A DNA stretch of 64,000 bases from assembly GCA_050084985.1 (NCBI GenBank), contig JBITNC010000001.1, positions 86,614,001-86,678,000 on the forward strand, given 5' to 3'. The position numbers and the translations under genes are program-made. Below, piece by piece: positions 56,196 to 64,000 of this stretch (position 1 is its first letter; each line of letters starts with the position of its first letter). The notes beneath the pieces are model-generated. The model searched no databases and was not told the DNA's origin. It saw only the letters and a list, made by a program, of their open reading frames with translations. The DNA is from Nageia nagi. Lineage: Eukaryota > Pinophyta.

Positions 56196-58630
56196 TGTAC
56201 ATGGTTTGAGTTTGACATCATCAGCAAGTTGATGTGTTTGAATCCACTCTCTTGTAATGCTAATTTGACTTTATCTACCTCACGTACTCATCAAGTACTA
56301 GCCTTTATTTCCTTCTACAAGCATGTAGATCAGACTTTAATGCTCACAAATCTAATTTGTTATATTCAAATTTTATTTTGTACTACAAGTATAGACGTAT
56401 ACCTTATCCCATCCTTTTTTTATAAATTGATTTATGAATTTCTTGAGCAAATTTATCCTTTTATCAAATTTTTTGGAGTGTTAAACACTTAATTTTTCTC
56501 AAATCATGTATAGGTACAAATTTCCATTGTATTGTAACAATTTTATATTCATTTTTTGCATAGCAATTGCAAGAAAAAGGCTCTACAACTTTTTCTTCCA
56601 CTTGTGTTTGCATTTCTCTTTTGTTTTTGGTGTGTAGTGATTATAAATCACTCCTACAATATTATATATGATTTTTGGAACTAATATAAGGTTATATTTA
56701 CGTATTTTATGGTATTTTAGCCTAGTGGGTACTTGTTAGTTTTACATAACGTGCACTAGATTTGGAGAAATTTGTGTTTGTATCTTTCTACCTTGTAATA
56801 TGTTTGTAACATGTTAGTTTTTCTTGCAAAGACTATAACATACATTTTAAATCTCAATTTCATGTGTTTATTTTTATGTTGGATATTTGTTTTAGATACC
56901 TCTCCAACCGTATAATATATTTCATAAACACCACAAATCAACATTTCCTATAGTGCACTTGCCAACCATTCTTAGTTGTAGTCTATGAACACTTTCATGT
57001 CCACCTAAAATTTGCCATATTTACCTTGATTCATATATTTTTAACATTACATATTTGAAAATTTACTTCTTTTTCTTTCCATCCATATATATAATAACAC
57101 CCTTTGAATGCAAATCACCACTTTTTCAACTTGTTCTTTTGGATCTATTAGTCCATTCCTATTTTTGTAACCTAGTGAACACTTTCATGCCTTCATAAAT
57201 TGATAGATTTTGAAAAATCCTTTCGATTTGATTACTTATCCATTCTAAATTTAGGATTTTACACCTTTATAACAATATATAATATGATATACTTTTTCAT
57301 TAAACATCATTTGCAAGATTACCTTTCTTTGGTGACCAAGTTTGTGATAGGACTATCATGGAAACCACATTGCAATCTAGTGACCTTCACTTTTGAGGTA
57401 AATCGCTAAATATCTATTGATAAGAAAAAGGTATTCACTAAAAACTCATCACCATCATATTTGAGCCCTACAATGCCAAAAGTTATCAACACTTGGAGGT
57501 TGGTGAAACATCAAAATCTTCATTTGGCACCGTTATAGCATTAAGGCCTTTAGCCTTAAAATCTTCATAGAGAACATCAATTGAGTTGGTGTTATATTGT
57601 AATTAATTAGAAATTCATAAGCATAAATAGATTTTTTATTAATTCAATTCATCAATCTATAATCATCATTAGTATTAATTTAATTAATGCTAAAAACCAC
57701 CTTTAGGCATCTAAAATCTAATAATTAACCATTAATGGTTAGCACCTTATGCTCACCTTTTCCTTATCCATTGGTTCCCCATAAGATCACACCTTAACTT
57801 GATAAAGTTGACTCAGTTTACCACCTATATAGGTGATAAATAATCACAATATTCCTACTTGATTTTGTGAGTCACTAACCAAACCCCCACTCTTTATGTC
57901 CAACAAATAATAACAAAGTGACATCTACCACCTATGGTGGCACCTTAATTTGCCTATAAATATAACATCTTTTTATGCATTTTAAAAGGAACTTGAATGT
58001 AAGATTATTGATGTGAATTTAGCTACAAGAGACCAATAAAATGGACTCCAATCACATAAATGTATTATAATGGAAGAAACCTGCAAATGATTCTCTTCTC
58101 ATTCCTAACTTCATAATACTTCTCAAAGAGAATACAATCCTTCATATAGAAACTGCTAAAAATAGAAATGAGTTGGATTGCACTCCAAAATTACCATACA
58201 CATTCCCATTACAATAATTAGCCTTAATTTAAAATATTTTAACTTAACTAAATGTAAAATAAAATATATTAAAGTTCTTACATGCAAAAAGGCCTAAAAA
58301 TCTGGAGAACATAAAGTAAACGCTAACTTTGGGATGCTAGATGGTGGAGTTAGGTCTTGAAAACATGATTTTTTGAGGGTATAATATAACAAAGTTTAGC
58401 TATATGTTGAACATGCATATGGAACCATATTTTAAATTTCAAGTAAAATGGACATAACTGTCAAAAGTTATAGCTTCGACAAGGTGCATCATTCTCCTCT
58501 AGTGAAAAAGAACTCAATTTTTACGAGTTCAACTGACTTGAATTCCTAAAGCTTCTGGTTATCAATTTTTTATAGCTTTGAATTTTAAAACCAAGTATTA
58601 TATAACTATGGTAATTATTCCCAATGAATT
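56196..58630. other. Probable copia 3' LTR followed by unassigned sequence
   Basis: The copia frame stops at 56195 with AATTTAATGTACATGG, where a 3' LTR could begin (TGTACATGG at about 56195). The sequence to about 56650 is LTR-like (TTTTTCTTCCACTTGTGTTT at 56601-56620) but no partner exists. From 57 to 58.6 kb I see only AT-rich sequence. By position the 3' LTR of element G should lie here; I could not match it to 63.2-64 kb. Confidence 0.4.
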
Positions 58631-58639
58631 AGGTATCTA

Positions 58640-59900
58640 TTATAGCTCCCATGTTTCATGGTGATGACCTTCTTATCAAGCACTTGTACAATGCTATCCT
58701 TTTTCTTCTTAGGAATATATTGTGCCTAATTTACTATCTCATGTAATTCACCATCCTTAGTAGTACCAAGATACTAGAATAAATCAAAAATATTAAAAAT
58801 AGGGGAAATATCAAAATCATCAGGCAACTCCACTTTATAAGCATTATCATTGATCTTCTTCAAAATCTTGCAGGGCCTGATTTTCTTAAGTTTCAATTTA
58901 TTATACATCCCTTTAGGAAACCTTTCTTTTTAAATATGAACCATGACCATATCATACTCTTCAAACACTTCATTATTATCTATGCATCAGTAGCTACTTT
59001 GTAGTGCACATTACTATTATGTAATTTATCTTTCACTAATTCTTGCACTTTCTAGATATGCTCAGCAAATGCTTCTACGTCATCACTAACTTGTTCCCCC
59101 ATTAGTAACTCAACCATATCTAATACACCTATAGAATTTTTACCATAAATAATTTGAAAAGTAAATTTACCTATTGACCTATTCACTGAGCTATTATATG
59201 CAAATTCAACATGTGAAAAAGCTAAATCTCATTATTTGGACTTTTTCCCAACTATGCATCGTAAGAGGTTTCCCAAGCTTTTGTTCACTACCTCTATTTG
59301 ACCATCAGTATGTGTGTGGTAAGTACTACTAAACTATATCCTAGTATTTAAATTCTTCCATAATGTCCTCCAAAAGTGACCCAAGAACTTAGTATCTCAA
59401 TCAAAAGTAATAGTCTTTAGGACACCATGTAACTGCACAACCTCATCAAATAATAAGACTGCAATCCTAGTGGCATCATTAGTTTTCTAGCAATAAATAA
59501 AATATATAATTTTAGAAAATCTATCTACCAAAACAAAAATTGAATCCTTACCCCATTGTGTCTTGGGAAACCCCAACATAAAAACCATACTTAGATTGAT
59601 CCATTATCCTATAGGAACTGGTAGTGGCATATACAACCCTATATTTTATACATGGCCTTTAACAATTTGGCATACTCTACATCTAGAGACAAACCTAATT
59701 ATATCTCTTTTCTACTTTGGCCAATAATACTTCTCCTCTACAAGAGTCATATTTTTGGCTCCTCTGAAATGATCAGCTAGAACCCCACTATGTAATTTCC
59801 TCAAGATGTTCTTTCTCATAGAGCCATTCTGAATACATAATCAATTACCCTTAAATAAGTAACCATTTTGAAAAAAATATTCTTCAAAAAATGGATGGGA
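58640..59900 (-). pseudogene. Element G integrase
   Basis: Minus-strand frames show the zinc-binding N-terminus (RRSIIGQSRKEI-like near 59720) and core pieces [28 protein letters not shown] and THTLMVK, and further on AWETSYDA, LGKSPNN and FHMLNLHITAQ. The order follows plant chromovirus integrases (W..D.I.GFP, HPQTDGQTEVVN, LxCxVG). The frame is heavily broken by stops and shifts, so this is read mainly from position and scattered blocks. Confidence 0.65.
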
Positions 59901-59924
59901 CTCACCTTCTACTGTACTTGTACA

Positions 59925-61240
59925 CTATTTCATAATATTCTCAAAATTAGCATTAGATGCATAAAAATGTTTAATCCCCTCAAATCCTACCACTGCATTC
60001 TCCATAGTGGTCAGCAATAAGACTCTCCTACTCAATGCATCAGCAACCTTATTTTGTTTACCATATTTGTGTTGCATGATAAATGTATATTGTTGCAAAA
60101 ATGAAACTAAGTTAACATACCTCAATGCTTCATGATTAGTAAACAACACAAACTCCTTTGAGATTAAGTAGTGCCTCCAATGTTGCAATGCTTGCATAAT
60201 TACATATAACTCCATATCATATGTATAATAATTCTTTCTTGTACCATTTAGCTTCTCATTGAAGAATGCTACTAGTCGACCCTCCTAACTTAACACACCC
60301 CCAATCCCAACAAATGAGACATCACAATCAACCTCAAATACCTTACTAAAATCTAGCAAGACTAGAACATGGGCCTATGACACCTTCTTCTTCAAGATTT
60401 GAAAACTCTTGTTTATTTCTTGAGTCCATGCAAAATATTTCCCCTTTGTGCACTCAATTATAGGTGTAGCTATACTGCTAAATTTTTTGATGAAATTTCT
60501 ATAAAAAGTAGCTAAGCCATGAAAGCTCCTTACTTTTGTTATAGTTCATGGAATGGGCCACTCTAGAATCACCTTCACTTTCTCATCATCCATCCTCATG
60601 CCATCTCTTGAGATTACAAATCCCAAGAACACTAAACTATCCTGAAGAAATCTACATTTCTTTCAGTTGACATGTAGTTTCTCATTCCTAAGCACATTTA
60701 ACACCAATTTTAGGTGTAACAAATGCTCTTCTTTACTTCTACTATAAATTAAAATATCATCAAAATACATAACCATGAACTTATCATTGTATTCCCATAG
60801 TACCATGTTCATCAATCACATAAATGTACTAGGTGCATTAGATAACCCAATCGGCATCACCATCCACTCATACAACCCATCTTTTATCTTAAAATTTGTC
60901 TTCCATTCATCACCTTCTTGAATTCTAATCTAGTAGTAGCCACTTCACAGATCAATCTTGCTAAAGTATCTAGCTCCAGCCAATCCATCCATCATGTCAT
61001 CCACTCATGGCATAGGATATCAATACTTTATTGTGATCTTGTTTATGGCCCTACTATCCACACACATCCACCATGAACCATCTTTCTTTGGGGTTGGCAA
61101 TGCTAGAATCATACATGGACTCATACTTTCCCTAATTAAGCCCTTCTTTATCAACTTTTTCACTTGCCTACTCAAATTTGCATTCTGTATTAGGTTCAAT
61201 TGATAAGGTTCCTAATTTGGGAGTGCTAATCCTAGAATCA
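59925..61240 (-). pseudogene. Element G reverse transcriptase and RNase H
   Basis: The minus strand gives RT blocks with the catalytic YFDD (YFDDILIYSRSKEEHLLHLK, YFDD at 60768-60757), KKCRFLQDSLVFLGFVISRD, GMRMDDEKVKVILEWPIP and FHGLATFYRNFIKKFSSIAT. RNase H follows: VFEVDCDVSFVGIGGVLS, EKLNGTRKNYYTYDMELYVI and ALQHWRHYLISKEFVLFTNH, ending at KYGKQNKVADALSRR (60215-59925 is open). The catalytic YFDD is intact. These blocks are of the chromovirus type. Confidence 0.88.
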
Positions 61241-61550
61241 AATCCATGTGATGTTGTATATCCCTCTTTGGTGGAAACCCATTTGGTAACCCCTTTGGTA
61301 TGACATATTCATATTCTTTTAGTAACTTAGTTATTGATGTAGGTACAATCACTTACTCTATTTCTATCTTCCTAGTTGTTAAGGCATAATAGAAGCTAGT
61401 GTTCTTAATTGCTGCAAGAATTTCCTTTGTTTCCAACAATCTCTCACTTGGTCCATCCTTCTTCAAAGTTATAAGAACTACCTTGAAAACATCCTTCCAA
61501 AATGTGTAAGTATTCTTTCTAGCATTATTATTAGAATCATTATCATACTA

Positions 61551-61841
61551 CTAAGGTCTCCCCAATAGAATGTGACATGCATCCTTCAGGATCACATCAC
61601 ACCACACTTCATCCATGTAAGATTTCCTAATTGAGAATTTGACTAAACACCTCTTATCAATATTTATTGTATTTTTTTTAATCCATGAAACATGATAGGA
61701 GTTTATATGCATCTCACATATTACATTTAATTTATCAACCATGATATTAGAGACCAAATTTTCACACCTACCCCCATCAATGACCATGTTACATACCTTT
61801 CCTCCTGAAGTGCATCTTGTGCAAAAAATATTATTATGCAA
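61551..61841 (-). pseudogene. Element G aspartic protease (IDGG type)
   Basis: The open minus-strand stretch reads MHNNIFCTRCTSGGKVCNMV, IDGGRCENLVSNIMVDKLNV and DEVWCDVILKDACHILLGRP. The loop reads IDGG in place of the common DTG/DSG; this variant is normal in several plant chromovirus lineages (IDGGSCENVAS). The ILLGRP block is present at the end. Stops on both sides separate it from gag and RT. Confidence 0.85.
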
Positions 61842-61959
61842 CCAATAATTTCCATCATCTCCTTCTTACATGCTTACCTTCATTGGAATAATAAGAGTTC
61901 TCCTTATCATGAGAGTTTCACCCATATCTATAGTAACTTCTATCTCAATCTCTTCCTCT

Positions 61960-62920
61960 CCTTCAACTAGAGCAACCCTAGCTTGTACACTCTCTTTTAC
62001 ATCATACTAAGGACATTTAGATGCTTTATGACCTTTCTCTCCACATCTATAATAGATGAATGGTTTCCATGGTCCATTCCCTATCCTACATCCACCATTA
62101 CCTCTTCCTCTCGAGCATCCTCTTCCTCTTTGGGAGGTATCTTGACCTTGTCCCACCTAATCCTACTTTTTGTTAAATGTTGAATATTCTCCTTTAGAGA
62201 AATTATATCCATCATACCCTTGATTTGAAGAGGATGTTGATCCCTTATTTCCCCCTCTATTAAGTCTCTTTAGCTTCTCCTTGGATTTTAGGGCCATTTG
62301 ATATGCATCCTCTATAGTAAGAGTATAGTGCATGCTTATCTCATCCTGAATAGAAAAACTTAGGCCATTCACATACCTTTTAGCTCTCTATTCATCCATC
62401 TCATTATGTTCTACCCAAATGGTAATTTATAGAACTCATTAGTGTAATCTTTTATGCTCTATTCTTTCTATCAAATATTTTGGAATCTATGAAATAAGGT
62501 TTGGGAGTGATCTACAGGAATAAATTTCTCTTATAACTTCTTTATCTTGGACCAAGCCCTAATCTTCTCTTTTCCCTTTCTCTATTATGAATCCTATAAA
62601 TGATCCCACCAAATCAATGCATGCCCTTCAACTTTGTGCATACAAGCTTCACCTTTTTATCCTTAGCTAGATTACACCATTCAAAGTACTTCTCCATGCC
62701 ATTTACCCAATCGATCAGCTCCTCTGGTTTCAATCCACTAGCATATTTAAGAACCTCAATCTTGATCCCATCTCTATTACCTCTTATCCCTTCCAAGGCA
62801 TAGATTAGCCTCTTTTTGAATCATTGTTCTACTTCTATAGGATGTATTGGTTCTCCCTCCACCTCAACGTCAAGTCCATCTTCCCCAAACATGCTCTCAA
62901 TATCAAATCTTATTATCATA
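61960..62920 (-). pseudogene. Element G gag
   Basis: The frame probably starts at an ATG near 62918 (MIIRFDIESMFGEDGLDVEV). The open stretch 62796-62614 reads IRGNRDGIKIEVLKYASGLK, PEELIDWVNGMEKYFEWCNL and DKKVKLVCTKLKG, the start of a retrotransposon gag domain. The stretch 62372-62163 has FSIQDEISMHYTLTIEDAYQ and ALKSKEKLKRLN. A knuckle stands at about 62060-62010 (YYRCGEKGHKASKCP), where the first Cys is replaced by Tyr. Frame shifts separate the pieces. Confidence 0.83.
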
Positions 62921-63170
62921 TTAATATGGTTTGAGAATATTATCCAACCCAAAGCCTAATTTTCTTCCATTAAACCCTAACTATTTTTCTCTTTGGAAGA
63001 AAAAAGACTTGTACCACTTATGTTTAGATGTTCCAACTACAATGAGATCCAAGCCAAATTTGATTATCTTTTTGGAGGAAAGTTATGATCATTATCCATG
63101 TTCTTTAGTTATCCAACTAGTGATGTATTGGAATTTACATTAAAGAGATGACTCAATTTTGTTGATATAA

Positions 63171-63184
63171 GAGCTTTGATCCAA
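63171..63184 (-). other. Decayed tRNA-iMet-type primer-binding site of element G
   Basis: The minus strand reads TTGGATCAAAGCTC, close to the common plant site TGGTATCAGAGC with one base lost and one transition. It lies at the expected place, 5' of gag and just inside the 5' LTR. Confidence 0.55.
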
Positions 63185-64000
63185 GAAAATATTGCCCCCA
63201 TACTCTTGATGCATTATAAGCTGTTTCACCAACTCAAATGAACTAAGGAGGGATATTGAACATAATCATCAAATTTTATACCATCCAAATAAAGTTGGGC
63301 CTATTAAACAACATACCCAAAATTCCTTGAGACTCCAAATCAATGATGGGTAGAGTTATATCATCAATTTTTTTAATAATCATTCATTTTCCTTAAATGG
63401 TAGGAAAGACTAACCCATTGTCTCTTATAGCACACTATACACACTCCTCTCATCTCTTTATTCTCTTTGGCCCATTTTTTTAGTTAGAACATTGTACTTA
63501 TATTTGTTTCTTTCTTATATTGGGTGTTGTGGCCCACTCACTTGTCATTCTTGTTGTGTACTTTCTCATAATCCCTTGGATCATCTTTGGCCCATAATGG
63601 ACATTTAATAATATTTCATTCATTGAAAATTTATTTTTTGGAGTTCTATTTATCCAATTTACACTAAATCAAAGAAAACACATCCTAAGGATAAAGTTAA
63701 GAGGATATACAATCATATTTGGATAATCATTTATAGAACGAAAATTGCCACTCAAGGAGTGATTTCTCTTTTGAATCACCCATCAAGGGGTAATTTTTGA
63801 TATAAATTAAAATACTAGCTTCACACTTTATAGTCGCCTTCCTCTTGTCATGTGAAGCAAATATAATTATTTATTTACTTTATTTTAGTATTTTATGCTC
63901 ATTTTTAATCATAATTATAATTATTAAACTTTGAGTAATGTAGAGGCTTGATACACCCTAAAGATCCTTCTTTTGGGCATTAAGATAAGCCCCATATTGT
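63185..64000. other. Presumed 5' LTR of element G, cut by the window end
   Basis: AT-rich, non-coding. Position right of the primer-binding site suggests LTR. No partner copy was matched in 56.2-58.6 kb, so this rests on position only. Confidence 0.35.

Larger units (their letters stand above)
58640..63184 (-). mobile_element. Element G: chromovirus-like Ty3/gypsy element
   Basis: Minus-strand order: primer-binding site (63184-63171), gag (about 62920-61960), protease (61841-61551), RT (about 61240-60240), RNase H (60215-59925), integrase (about 59900-58640). Every domain is recognisable, with some long open stretches, so it is less decayed than D or E. No chromodomain could be confirmed. 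LTR boundaries are not resolved; the 5' LTR probably begins just right of 63185. Confidence 0.83.

Noticed and set aside
1-64000. Host protein-coding genes, tRNA or rRNA genes
   Set aside because: No open frame outside element relics shows a known host domain. No cloverleaf-like tRNA with intact A and B boxes or rRNA sequence was noticed. Intron-bearing genes of low similarity could be missed by eye.

Overview
The window is intergenic DNA from a plant with a large, repeat-rich nuclear genome. The base composition is AT-rich. I find no intact host gene, no tRNA or rRNA gene and nothing prokaryotic. Almost everything recognisable is an LTR retrotransposon of the Ty3/gypsy or Ty1/copia type in some state of decay, plus traces of a LINE and of a plant-mobile-domain (PMD) sequence. 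A gymnosperm is plausible from the long slow decay and deep nesting, but the sequence alone does not prove it. Broken frames often carry TAG where relatives have CAG or TGG, as expected from deamination of methylated CHG sites.

Layout. Element D, a Tat-like gypsy element on the minus strand, covers about 0.3-6.8 kb and 20.86-22.5 kb (gag, PR, RT, RNase H, archaeal-type RNase H, INT). It is split in its gag by element A (6808-20863, minus strand). A has 2-kb LTRs, a CCTCC target duplication, and the order gag, PR, archaeal-type RNase H, RT, RNase H, INT, then a long extra ORF. At 24.88-27.8 kb lies element F, whose RT/RNase H/INT N-terminus is inverted relative to its INT core. From 27.8 to 36.6 kb is element E, a truncated relative of A. 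A solo LTR of the same family (B, 30176-32192) sits in its gag, and a miniature LTR element (33382-34817) sits in its leader. A copia fragment (H, minus) follows at 37.8-40.2 kb, then a LINE-type DUF4283 ORF1 relic at 43.0-43.7 kb, a 0.95-kb hexanucleotide tract at 44.3-45.2 kb and a 160-bp tandem duplication at 45.8-46.2 kb. A PMD-like relic on the minus strand is split by element C (48414-53041). C is the youngest element here: two 1523-bp LTRs about 96% identical, a perfect GTATC target duplication, one intact gag ORF and no pol. An LTR preceded by a polypurine tract (54.56 kb, plus), a copia RT/RNase H end (55.3-56.2 kb, plus) and a minus-strand chromovirus-like element G (58.6-63.2 kb) complete the window.

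How the parts relate. A, B, C and E belong to one LTR family: same LTR ends, a TATA box at the same relative place, and related gag. A, C and E, which keep a leader, also share a primer-binding-site-like sequence. C looks like a non-autonomous gag-only derivative that would need pol from an A-like partner. The U3 parts of A, B and C carry four or five regularly spaced copies of an octamer derived from TGACGTCA (the bZIP/CRE palindrome). The array period differs between family members (78, about 100 and 139 bp). In three paired LTR sites one copy reads TGACATCA and the other TGATGTCA, the two single-deamination products of TGACGTCA. I regard this as the most interesting signal in the window.
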